From Methylobacillus flagellatus_A (GTDB taxonomy: Bacteria > Pseudomonadota > Gammaproteobacteria > Burkholderiales > Methylophilaceae): a DNA stretch of 64,000 bases. The notes below the pieces were generated by a model. The model had not been told where the DNA came from. It saw only the letters and a list, made by a program, of their open reading frames with translations, and did not search any database. A program made the position numbers and the translations under genes. Below, piece after piece: positions 33,861 through 41,573 of this stretch. The DNA lies in the NCBI RefSeq assembly GCF_031344055.1, contig NZ_JADBEN010000001.1. One strand, 5' to 3'. Each line of letters starts with the position of its first letter. Positions within the stretch are counted from its first letter, which is position 1.

Positions 33861-34540
33861 GGTTTCTTTCCTTTGCTTTTGGTTGGCGCTTCTGTCTGCG
33901 CGATGGTTTTGACTTTCTTGTAGTCCAGGCGATCGGCAATGTTGATGGGCTGGTCCAGCAATGCCACCTTTTCAATGACGACAGGCTCGACCGGCACGTT
34001 GAGGTGAGCGCCTACTACCCTGGTCGGGCTCTTGCCTATGCGCTCAACCACGTCGATGCCCTTGATTACCTTGCCAAATACGCAATAACCGATATAGGCG
34101 GCCTCGGGCTTGTGGAAGTTGAGGAACTTGTTGTCCGACAGGTTGATGAAGAATTGCGAAGTCGCGGAATTGGGCGCGAATGCACGTGCCATGGCGACGG
34201 AGCCGTATTCATTCTTGAGGCCGTTGTTGGATTCGTTCTCGATTGGAGAAAAGGTGGATTTCTCCTTCATGTCGGCAGTGAGGCCGCCGCCCTGGATCAT
34301 GAACCGGTCCACGGTGCGATGGAAGGTGGTGCCAGTGTAGAAGTCGCTGGTGACGTACTGGATGAAGTTGGCGACGGTTTTAGGCGCCTTGTCCGGGTAT
34401 AGCTCGATGACGAAGCTGCCGTGATTGGTCTGCACTTCCAGCTGCTGCGGCGCATTGTCGCTGGCAATCGCCGCCAGGCTGGCGCACAGCATGGCTAGGT
34501 ACAGGAACGGGGCGAGTAAGGCACGTGTGGTTGCGCGCAT
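33857..34540 (-). CDS. periplasmic peptidyl-prolyl cis-trans isomerase (cyclophilin)
   Basis: 227 residues from the ATG at 34540, chosen because GGAGGAAA lies 4 to 5 bases upstream. A signal peptide (LLAPFLYLAMLCASLAAIA) is followed by a cyclophilin domain: FHRTVDRFMIQGGGL, MARAFAPNSATSQFFIN and YCVFGKVIKGIDVVE. A Lys-rich tail (TKSKGKKP) ends it. It probably corresponds to PpiA-type proteins that help fold outer-membrane proteins. It is coupled to ppiB by a four-base overlap. Confidence 0.9.
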   Translation of the reverse strand: MRATTRALLAPFLYLAMLCASLAAIASDNAPQQLEVQTNHGSFVIELYPDKAPKTVANFIQYVTSDFYTGTTFHRTVDRFMIQGGGLTADMKEKSTFSPIENESNNGLKNEYGSVAMARAFAPNSATSQFFINLSDNKFLNFHKPEAAYIGYCVFGKVIKGIDVVERIGKSPTRVVGAHLNVPVEPVVIEKVALLDQPINIADRLDYKKVKTIAQTEAPTKSKGKKP

Positions 34541-34569
34541 CAGAATTTCCTCCAATGTCAAAATCTGCA

Positions 34570-35784
34570 TCATGCGGGACCTTCATACATGATCTTCCAG
34601 CGCTGATTGTCCCACACCCAGTACTGCTGTTTCTTCATGCGGTTGGCGAGTGCATCGCTCTTGTAGTCCTGGTCGAAACTGACCAAAACCATGGACGCTG
34701 GGCCATTAGGATAGCGGAACATGCTGATGTTGGATAGGCCGATCTGCACTTTTGCCTTGCTGGCCTGGATGCGCCGCTTATTCTGGCTCCAGTTTTCCAG
34801 GTTGCCGCTGTCGCTAAAGAAGTCCTTGGCATAATGTGCAAGGTATTGTTCCGTGTTCTGCGCTTCCCAGTCATGGCGCCATTGTTCCAGGGCATGATCC
34901 AGTGCCTGCTGACGGTGCTTGGCCTCCTCGGGCGTGATCCATTGCAGGCTGTTGCTGATGATGACCGGCGTTGCTCCTTGCTGCAATACGGGAGTCAGGG
35001 CCTTGATGTCCGGGTTGGCAATCACGACGCAGCCGTCGCTGGCCTTGGGTGGGCGGCTGTAGACATCCTTGGGCGTGCCGTGCAGCCAGATGCCGTGGCC
35101 TTTCTTGCCTTGCTGTTTATCCAGCGGGTTGGGGTAGTTCAAGGGGTAGGCGGCTTCGCCATAGAAGTCGGGCAGCTTGCGCTCCAGTTTTTTGCCTGCG
35201 GTATAAACCCCCAGCGGCGTGCGTTTATCCCCTTCCACGAATTTCTCGCTGCCGTTCTTGCCCATTGTGATGTAGTAGTCCACCAAGTGATGAGGCTGGC
35301 TGTCGCGGTTCTGGTAAACGTATAGCCGTGATTTTGCCGTATCTACCACGATCGCATAGCGTTGTTCCGGCGCCATGCGCCAGAGGACGTCGGGGATTTT
35401 GCCTTCGTGCGGGGTGGCAAGATGGCGCTCTATCCGGACCTTGGCCTCTTCCTGAAAGTCGGACACCGCGGCATTTTTATCATCGCCCAGCTTGGTGGAC
35501 TGTTGCGCAAAAGCCATCAGCAAGTCGCCGCGCACCAGGTGGGCGAGGCGGAAGTTGGGCACGGCTTGCAGCAGTTGGTCAATGGTGTTCAAGGCCTCGC
35601 GCAACTGGCCTTCGTTGATTTCAAGCAGGCTTTGCACCAGCAGGCGCTCGGCCTGGTTGCTGCTGAATGCGGGCAGCACGTTGCCTGGAAGCGGACTGGA
35701 TTTGTCTGCCGTGGCGTTCCAGGGCAGCAGGCCGCCCACGATGAGCAGGGCCGTGGACAACAGTTTGGTAAAGCGTTTGATCAT
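34570..35784 (-). CDS. periplasmic L,D-transpeptidase (YkuD family) with C-terminal NTF2-like domain
   Basis: 404 residues from the ATG at 35784. A signal peptide (LLSTALLIVGGLLPWNATA), then a helical region with a TPR-like repeat, then the YkuD catalytic domain with YAIVVDTAKSRLYVY, GIWLHGTPKD and the SDGCVV active site (Cys nucleophile). The final 100 residues (about 300-404) are an NTF2-like domain also seen at the end of the upstream TPR protein. It likely forms 3-3 peptidoglycan cross-links or attaches proteins to the wall. It lies 11 bases after the TPR gene, probably one operon. Confidence 0.88.
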   Translation of the reverse strand: MIKRFTKLLSTALLIVGGLLPWNATADKSSPLPGNVLPAFSSNQAERLLVQSLLEINEGQLREALNTIDQLLQAVPNFRLAHLVRGDLLMAFAQQSTKLGDDKNAAVSDFQEEAKVRIERHLATPHEGKIPDVLWRMAPEQRYAIVVDTAKSRLYVYQNRDSQPHHLVDYYITMGKNGSEKFVEGDKRTPLGVYTAGKKLERKLPDFYGEAAYPLNYPNPLDKQQGKKGHGIWLHGTPKDVYSRPPKASDGCVVIANPDIKALTPVLQQGATPVIISNSLQWITPEEAKHRQQALDHALEQWRHDWEAQNTEQYLAHYAKDFFSDSGNLENWSQNKRRIQASKAKVQIGLSNISMFRYPNGPASMVLVSFDQDYKSDALANRMKKQQYWVWDNQRWKIMYEGPA

Positions 35785-35795
35785 GCTGTATAGGG

Positions 35796-36869
35796 TTACC
35801 GGTTTGTCAGCTCCTGTTGGATCAACCACTTGCCTTGCTGTTGAACCAGGACCAGTTGCTTGCGCGTGCGTTGCGATAAATGATCAGCCTCGTAGGACTG
35901 CTGGAATGCGGCGCGCGCAGTGTGTTCATTCTCAATGCTGATTTTCACGTTGGTTAAATTGACTTCGATCCTTGAAGGCTTGCCGACACGCGTTTTGCGT
36001 GTCGCCTCCCAGCTTGCACGGCTTTCCCCGTTCGGCGTCTTGAAATCCTTGGCATAGCTGGCGAGATATTGCTCCACATTCTGGCTGGACCAAGCTTTTG
36101 CCCAGGATTCTACGGCATTCAGCACCGCTTGTGTCTGATCAGATTTTTTCCGTTCTGTGGGGGCCGTTGGCGTAGCCGCCACTTCCGGCGCGGTGGGCTT
36201 GACGTTCGCAGGCACAGGTTCGGCAGCGGGCTTGCTGGTTTCCGCAGGCTTGGCAGGCGCGGGTACTGGCTTGGTGTCGATCTTGGCTGGCGCTGGTACA
36301 GCGGCGAGGCTGGGCTTGGCAGCCTCCTTGGATGGCGTCTTGGCGGCAGCGATGTCGCCGGGCGGCGGCAATAAATCCTTGATGAGGGCGAGTTTGCTCT
36401 TGGCTCGGCTGTTATTGGTATCGAGTTGCAAGGCGCGGCTATACGACTCCGACGCCATGCGGGCGTAGATGTCTCCCAGGTTCTCGTGGGCCGTGGCGTA
36501 GCTCGGGTGGGTGCGGATGGCAGCCTCGAGCGCGGCCTTGGCTTTTTCATAGTTGCCCTGGTAGGCGTAGAGCACCGCCAGGTTGTTGTATGGCGCGGGC
36601 AATTGCGGGTATTTTTCCGTGAGCTCGCTGAATACCTTGATGGCCTCGTCCTGCTTGTCGCTCTCGGCGAGCAGCACGCCCTTGAGGAACAGCGCCTTGG
36701 CATCGGTGGGCTGCTTGCCCAGGTGGCCGTTCAGGCGCTGCAGCGCCTGGGCCGTTTTACCTTGTTCCGCGAGCTGGTTGATTTCGTCCAGTTCGCTTGC
36801 CCATCCCTTCGGCGAGAGCAGTAAAGCGGCGATCAGCAGGCTATGGCTCAGCGCGCGTGCAATAGGCAT
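35796..36869 (-). CDS. periplasmic TPR protein with Pro/Ala-rich linker and C-terminal NTF2-like domain
   Basis: 357 residues. A signal peptide (ALSHSLLIAALLLSPKGWA) is followed by about four TPR units (27-165; KALFLKGVLLAESDKQDEAI, PYNNLAVLYAYQGNYEKAK). A Pro/Ala/Lys linker spans about 175-240. The last 110 residues (NAVESWAKAWSSQNVEQYL to the end) resemble the C-terminus of the L,D-transpeptidase next door (DHALEQWRHDWEAQNTEQYL). The shared domain and the gene order suggest that the two work together at the cell wall. Function beyond that is unknown. Confidence 0.85.
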   Translation of the reverse strand: MPIARALSHSLLIAALLLSPKGWASELDEINQLAEQGKTAQALQRLNGHLGKQPTDAKALFLKGVLLAESDKQDEAIKVFSELTEKYPQLPAPYNNLAVLYAYQGNYEKAKAALEAAIRTHPSYATAHENLGDIYARMASESYSRALQLDTNNSRAKSKLALIKDLLPPPGDIAAAKTPSKEAAKPSLAAVPAPAKIDTKPVPAPAKPAETSKPAAEPVPANVKPTAPEVAATPTAPTERKKSDQTQAVLNAVESWAKAWSSQNVEQYLASYAKDFKTPNGESRASWEATRKTRVGKPSRIEVNLTNVKISIENEHTARAAFQQSYEADHLSQRTRKQLVLVQQQGKWLIQQELTNR

Positions 36870-36870
36870 A

Positions 36871-36879
36871 TGCTATAAT
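36871..36879 (+). promoter_or_regulatory. extended -10 of a probable cysS promoter
   Basis: TGCTATAAT is a perfect extended -10 element. It lies right at the start of the divergent TPR gene and would give cysS a leader of about 120 bases. Confidence 0.4.
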
Positions 36880-37009
36880 TCCAGGCTATTATTATGGTCA
36901 TAATTCTATCAATAAGCGCATGCAAGCACTACTGCCAACGTAGCAGGCATAATCAATAAACATTGCTTGATGACGAATCTTCCAATCCCTACACCTCGCA
37001 ACCTGAACT

Positions 37010-38377
37010 ATGCTGAAAATCTATAACACGCTTGCGCGCGCAAAGCAGACTTTTTACCCGATCGTGGCAGGCAAGGTCAGCATGTATGTCTGCGGCATGA
37101 CAGTCTACGACTACTGCCACCTGGGGCATGCGCGCGTGATGGTGGTGTTCGACATGGTGAACCGCTGGCTGCGCAGCTCCGGTTACGATGTGACCTATGT
37201 GCGCAATATCACGGATATCGACGATAAGATCATCGCGCGCGCGAATGAAAATGGCGAGACCATCACTGCGCTCACCAGCCGCTTCATCGACGCGATGAAC
37301 GAGGATGCAGCACGGCTTGGCGTCTGGCGACCCGATCTTGAGCCGCGCGCCACTGACTATATCCATGAAATGATCGCCATGATCAGTGCGCTGATTGAAA
37401 AGCAGCATGCCTATGCGGCCGATAATGGCGACGTCTATTATGCGGTGTCCAGTTTCGCCAACTACGGCAAGCTGTCAGGCAAGTCGCTTGAGGATTTGCG
37501 CGCCGGGGAGCGTGTGGAAGTGGACGCGCACAAGCGCGACCCGATGGATTTCGTCTTGTGGAAGGCGGCCAAGCCAGGCGAGCCGAGCTGGGACTCCCCC
37601 TGGGGGCCAGGCCGTCCGGGCTGGCATATCGAATGCTCCGCGATGGGCGCGCGGCATCTCGGCCAGCACTTCGACATCCACGGCGGCGGGCAGGACTTGC
37701 AGTTTCCCCACCATGAGAACGAGATTGCGCAGAGCGAAGGCGCGCATGGCTGCACGTTCGTCAATTACTGGATGCACAACGGCTTTATCCGCGTGGATGA
37801 CGAGAAAATGTCGAAATCGCTCGGCAATTTCTTCACTATTCGGGAAGTGCTTGAAAAGTACGATGCCGAGGTGGTGCGTTTCTTCATTCTGCGTGCGCAC
37901 TACCGCAGTCCGCTGAACTATTCCGACCACCACCTGGATGACGCCAAGCAGGCGTTGACCAGGCTTTACAATACCTTGCGCGGCCTTGAGCTGCCGACGG
38001 TTGACATCGACTGGCAGCAACCGGATGCGGAACGATTCAAGCAGGCGCTGGACGATGACTTCAATACGCCGGAAGCATTTGCCGTATTGTTCGAGCTGGC
38101 GAGCGAGGCCAACCGCACGGGCTCAGTAGTGCAGGCCGGCCTGCTCAAGGCGCTTGCCGGGCAATTGGGCTTGTTGCAGCGCGAGCCTGACCAGTTTCTG
38201 CAAGGGGATGCCTCGGCTGGCCTGGCTGCAGAGGAAATCGAACGGCTGATCGAGGAGCGGCTGCTTGCCCGTAAGGGCAAGAACTTTGCCGAGGCGGACC
38301 GGATCCGCGATGCGTTGAGCGCGCAAGGCATCGTCCTTGAGGATACCGCACAAGGCACGAGCTGGCGCCGCGTTTAG
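37010..38377 (+). CDS. cysS: cysteinyl-tRNA synthetase
   Basis: 455 residues. Class I signatures: GHARVMVVFD in the HIGH region (CHLGHARV), and KMSKSLGN for KMSKS. Zinc ligands lie in MYVCGMTVYD, GWHIECSAMG and FPHHENEIAQSEG. The C-terminal helical part binds the tRNA anticodon stem. Length is normal. It is divergent from the TPR/L,D-transpeptidase operon. No leader peptide or terminator-antiterminator structure was seen in the upstream region. Confidence 0.97.
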   Translation: MLKIYNTLARAKQTFYPIVAGKVSMYVCGMTVYDYCHLGHARVMVVFDMVNRWLRSSGYDVTYVRNITDIDDKIIARANENGETITALTSRFIDAMNEDAARLGVWRPDLEPRATDYIHEMIAMISALIEKQHAYAADNGDVYYAVSSFANYGKLSGKSLEDLRAGERVEVDAHKRDPMDFVLWKAAKPGEPSWDSPWGPGRPGWHIECSAMGARHLGQHFDIHGGGQDLQFPHHENEIAQSEGAHGCTFVNYWMHNGFIRVDDEKMSKSLGNFFTIREVLEKYDAEVVRFFILRAHYRSPLNYSDHHLDDAKQALTRLYNTLRGLELPTVDIDWQQPDAERFKQALDDDFNTPEAFAVLFELASEANRTGSVVQAGLLKALAGQLGLLQREPDQFLQGDASAGLAAEEIERLIEERLLARKGKNFAEADRIRDALSAQGIVLEDTAQGTSWRRV

Positions 38378-38517
38378 GGCGCACTGTCCTGGCGCCGTTG
38401 CGCCGCTTTGCAGTAACACTACTTGTATGGCCCGCAGAGTGCTTCGCCGAGTTTTGTTGGCCGCGTTTCATATAGGGGCAATACCGCAAACTGGTTCTCA
38501 GCATTGGATTTTCTGGC

Positions 38518-38523
38518 TATAAT
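38518..38523 (+). promoter_or_regulatory. -10 element directly before the small periplasmic protein gene
   Basis: TATAAT ends 6 bases before the ATG at 38530, with TTCTCA (4 of 6 to TTGACA) at 38495-38500 and a 17-base spacer. Transcription would start at or near the A of the ATG, giving a leaderless mRNA. Confidence 0.45.
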
Positions 38524-38529
38524 CGAGCC

Positions 38530-38814
38530 ATGTCTTTTGCAAAACGCGTATTTGCGTTACTTAGCGTCATTGTGTGCCTGTGTTTGTTTGCCCAGCAAGC
38601 CGAGCAATCGTATGCAATGGAGTATGACGACCCGACTTTTACCCATGTGCAGCAGGTGGAAATGGATAATGACCGCGAGGTCAGCGAGCCCATCCTGGTC
38701 ATGCATATGCCTTTAGTTCGCCCTCCCTTTGTTTTTGATCTCAAGCTCGCCATTCTGGCCGAGACTTACCGCCAACCCGATCTCTTCCTGATTACCCGTC
38801 CTCCTATTGCCTGA
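38530..38814 (+). CDS. small secreted protein upstream of the RND efflux operon
   Basis: 94 residues. A signal peptide (residues about 1-29, ending QQAEQSYA) is followed by about 65 residues without cysteine: EYDDPTFTHVQQVEMDNDRE, then three Met/His positions in LVMHMPLVRPPF. I do not recognise a family. Similar short secreted proteins precede some CzcCBA-type operons, so a periplasmic metal-related role is possible but unproven. The ATG has no Shine-Dalgarno sequence and lies 6 bases after a TATAAT. Confidence 0.65.
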   Translation: MSFAKRVFALLSVIVCLCLFAQQAEQSYAMEYDDPTFTHVQQVEMDNDREVSEPILVMHMPLVRPPFVFDLKLAILAETYRQPDLFLITRPPIA

Positions 38815-38932
38815 TTGTGCCTGGAATCCGCCCTGAGCAGCTTGCCCTCAAGTGGCAAGGGCTGCCTTGGTCAGTATTATGGATTCATCACGGCGTTACC
38901 TCCTGATGCATAGACTGGCCCAAGCCTTGCTA

Positions 38933-39051
38933 GGGATATCCCAGCAAAACGATGATATCCGAGGAAAGCGGAGCGTAGCTGCGGCAATGATGCGCATCAG
39001 GAGCCTGCCTTTCGCGGCAGGCTAGTACGCTCCGCATATGTTTGCTATAAG
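38933..39051 (+). promoter_or_regulatory. palindrome-rich leader and promoter region of the RND efflux operon
   Basis: Within 120 bases there are GGGATATCCC (38933-38942), a 12-base palindrome TGATGCGCATCA (38988-38999) and a hairpin AGCCTGCC/GGCAGGCT (39002-39009/39016-39023). An outer perfect 10-bp pair, GCGGAGCGTA (38968-38977) and TACGCTCCGC (39026-39035), encloses the last two. An extended -10 TGCTATAAG (39043-39051) follows. The elements may be operators for a metal sensor, or a folded RNA if transcription starts further upstream. Confidence 0.5.
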
Positions 39052-39096
39052 CAATGCATCAATACGGAAAAGTTGATCAATCGGTTCAAAAGTGAA

Positions 39097-40401
39097 ATGA
39101 AAACAAATATAGAGACAGGCATGCGCCGGCATGGTGCATTGCCAGTACCGCAAGCCGGCCTGCGACCATTTCTTGTGCGCGTGCTATCTGTCATGCTGGT
39201 ATGCGGCCATGTGCCGTCGGCATTGGCGGCATATACGCTGCCAGACATGATCGATACGGCCATGCAATACAATCCAGCGCTTGGTATCGCGGCTGCACAG
39301 CGCGACGCAGCGCAAGCCGCGGTCACCACCGCATCGACGTACAGCAACCCCCAGGTGGAAGCGGTGATGGGCCCCAGCCGTTACCTGACGCCGGGCGGGC
39401 AGGGCGATAACCGCAATTGGAACGTCGGCTTGTCCCAACCCTTGGAGTACCCATGGGTGCGCGATGCCAGGATTGCGGCTGCAGAATCGGGGACCAAGGT
39501 GGCGGATGCCGGAACGGAGCTGATCCGGATCGAGCTGCGCTCCCGCGTCAAGAATGCATTCTACGACGTGATCCAGCGCAAGGCCGTACTCAAGCTGGTG
39601 GAAGGCGACCGTAACCTGTTGCAGCAGATCCGCGAGCGGGTCAAGTTGCGGGTGGAGGTCGGCGAGGCGCCCAGGTATGAACTGATCAAGGCCGATACCG
39701 AGGCATTGGCTGCCGAGCGCGATTACCAGTCAGCCTTGGTGCGGGTAAACGAAGGCAAGGCCTATTTGCGCGGCTTGCTGGGTTCCAGCATCCCGATCGA
39801 ATACGACGTGGAAGGCGAGCTGCCCATGGGATACGGCTTGCCGTCGCTGGAGAAGTTGCGCGACCAGGTGGTGCACAGCCCGCAATTGTCGCAAGTACGG
39901 GCGGCGACTGAAACCGCCGAGGCCAAACTCAAGCTGGAAGAGCGCTTGCGTAATCCCGGCCTGACGCTCAAGGCCAGCGTCGAAGAGGATCCCGATCTCA
40001 GGCAGATGCGCTTCGGCGTGGCGATTCCCTTGCCATTGTGGGACAGGCGCCAGGGCCCGATTGCGGCGGCTTCCGCCGATGTGCGCCAGACCCAGGCAAC
40101 CCTGCACGACCGCGAGCTGGGATTGCGCCGGGATATGGAGGCTGCCTATCAGCGCTACCTGATTGCGCAGCAACAACTGGCCGCTTTCGAGAATGGCTTG
40201 CTGAGCCAGGCCGAGTCGGTGCTCAAGGTGGCGGAGGCCGCCTATCGTTACGGCGAGCGCGGCATCCTCGAGTATATGGATGCCCAGCGCACTTTCCGTC
40301 TCGTGCGCAAGGATTACCTTGCCGCAAAATTCGATTATGTCAGCAGCATGCTGGAAATAGAGCGCCTGCTTGGTACAGAACTTCTGGAGGTTAAGCCGTA
40401 A
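39097..40401 (+). CDS. TolC-family outer membrane efflux protein (CzcC/CusC-like)
   Basis: 434 residues from the ATG at 39097; 39121 is an alternative. A signal peptide ends near SALAA-YTL. The outer membrane efflux fold (paired long coiled-coil helices) is seen in MIDTAMQYNPALGIAAAQRD, a central ALVRVNEGKAYLRGLLG, and the C-terminal repeat EAAYRYGERGILEYMDAQR typical of CzcC. It is the outer channel of the tripartite pump. Its stop overlaps the next start by one base (TAATG). Confidence 0.88.
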   Translation: MKTNIETGMRRHGALPVPQAGLRPFLVRVLSVMLVCGHVPSALAAYTLPDMIDTAMQYNPALGIAAAQRDAAQAAVTTASTYSNPQVEAVMGPSRYLTPGGQGDNRNWNVGLSQPLEYPWVRDARIAAAESGTKVADAGTELIRIELRSRVKNAFYDVIQRKAVLKLVEGDRNLLQQIRERVKLRVEVGEAPRYELIKADTEALAAERDYQSALVRVNEGKAYLRGLLGSSIPIEYDVEGELPMGYGLPSLEKLRDQVVHSPQLSQVRAATETAEAKLKLEERLRNPGLTLKASVEEDPDLRQMRFGVAIPLPLWDRRQGPIAAASADVRQTQATLHDRELGLRRDMEAAYQRYLIAQQQLAAFENGLLSQAESVLKVAEAAYRYGERGILEYMDAQRTFRLVRKDYLAAKFDYVSSMLEIERLLGTELLEVKP

Positions 40402-41570
40402 TGTTCCCCAATTCCCTATTGAAACCGTATTCCACTTTCGCAACAAGCGGCCTGGTCGTGCTGGCCTTGCTGCTTTCGGCATGCAAGCCGGCCGCAACGC
40501 CCGACGAAGCGGCAGATGAGCCCAAAGACCCCAACATCGTCGAGCTTTCCGAACTGTTGCAGAACCAGGTCAAGATTGCCCCGGCCGGCAAGGCCGAAAT
40601 CCGGGAAGTCTTGCGCGTTCCCGGCAGCATCCAGGTGGATGAGCAGCGCGTGGCGCGTATCGGCGCCTCGGTCACCGGGCGCATCACCGACATCAACGTG
40701 ATCCTGGGGCAGGACGTCAAGCAGGGCGAGGTGCTTGCAACGCTGAACAGTACCGAGCTCGCACAGAACCAGTTGCTGTACATCAAGGCATCGCAACAGA
40801 TCGCGTTGCAGACCAAGGCGGTGGAGCGCGCGCGCCAGTTGCTCGAGGCCGACGTGATCGGGGCCGCAGAACTGCAGCGCCGGGAGGCCGAATTGAGCGC
40901 TGCCCAGGCCGACTTATATACGGCGAAGGAGCAATTGCAGGTGCTGGGTATGTCGGAAAAGTCCATCGCGCAAATCGCCAGCTCGGGGCAATTGCGTTCC
41001 TACAGCAACGTGGATGCCCGCCTTTCGGGCACGGTGATCAGCCGCAGGGTCAACCTGGGCCAGGTGGTGCAGCCGGCGGAGGAGTTGTTCATCGTTGCGG
41101 ACCTGTCGCGCGTATGGGCGGTGGCTGAAGTGCCTGAACAGCAGGTCGAGCTGGTGCAGGAAGGGGAAGATGTCGAGATCGAGATCCCGGCCCTGAGCAA
41201 CCGCAAATTCACCGGCAAGCTGATTTTCGTCGGCGATGTGGTGAACCCGCTGACGCGTACCGTGACGGTGCGTACCGACCTGGAAAACAGCGACGAGGCC
41301 ATTAAACCGGACATGCTGGTTTCCATGCTCGTGCAGTCCAAGCCGACGATGCAACTGGCAGTGCCTAGGCGCGCCGTGGTGCGCGAGAACGACAAGGACT
41401 ACGTCTATGTCGAGATCGGCCCCAACCGCTTCCGCCTGCGCGAAGTGGAGCTGGGCAGCGAGTACAACGAGATGGCAGCCGTGTCGTCCGGCCTGGAAGA
41501 GGGCGAGACCATCATTATCGAGGGCGCTTTCCACGTCAATAATGAGCGCAAGCGCAAGGAACTGGAATAG
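40401..41570 (+). CDS. RND periplasmic adaptor (CzcB/CusB-like membrane fusion protein), lipoprotein
   Basis: 389 residues. A lipoprotein signal (LALLLSAC, Cys28) anchors it. The lipoyl halves (VTGRITDINVILGQDVKQGE, LSGTVISRRVNLGQVVQPAE) flank a coiled-coil hairpin (about 120-185), and the beta-barrel has SRVWAVAEVPEQQVELVQ. The CusB-type Met metal site is not obvious, and the His-rich tails of some CzcB proteins are missing. It links the RND pump to the TolC-like channel. The spacing to both neighbours (1-base overlap; 3 bases) shows a single operon. Confidence 0.92.
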   Translation: MFPNSLLKPYSTFATSGLVVLALLLSACKPAATPDEAADEPKDPNIVELSELLQNQVKIAPAGKAEIREVLRVPGSIQVDEQRVARIGASVTGRITDINVILGQDVKQGEVLATLNSTELAQNQLLYIKASQQIALQTKAVERARQLLEADVIGAAELQRREAELSAAQADLYTAKEQLQVLGMSEKSIAQIASSGQLRSYSNVDARLSGTVISRRVNLGQVVQPAEELFIVADLSRVWAVAEVPEQQVELVQEGEDVEIEIPALSNRKFTGKLIFVGDVVNPLTRTVTVRTDLENSDEAIKPDMLVSMLVQSKPTMQLAVPRRAVVRENDKDYVYVEIGPNRFRLREVELGSEYNEMAAVSSGLEEGETIIIEGAFHVNNERKRKELE

Positions 41571-41573
41571 GCC

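Noticed and set aside
38906..39025. 39-codon frame (MHRLAQALLGISQQ...) inside the RND operon leader
   Set aside because: No ribosome binding site, and the frame is made of the palindromic elements; more likely regulatory DNA than a gene.
38961..39035. Similarity of CCGAGGAAAGCGGAGCG to the SAH riboswitch core
   Set aside because: Only a few bases agree and the downstream genes are metal efflux, not the methionine/SAH cycle genes it normally controls.
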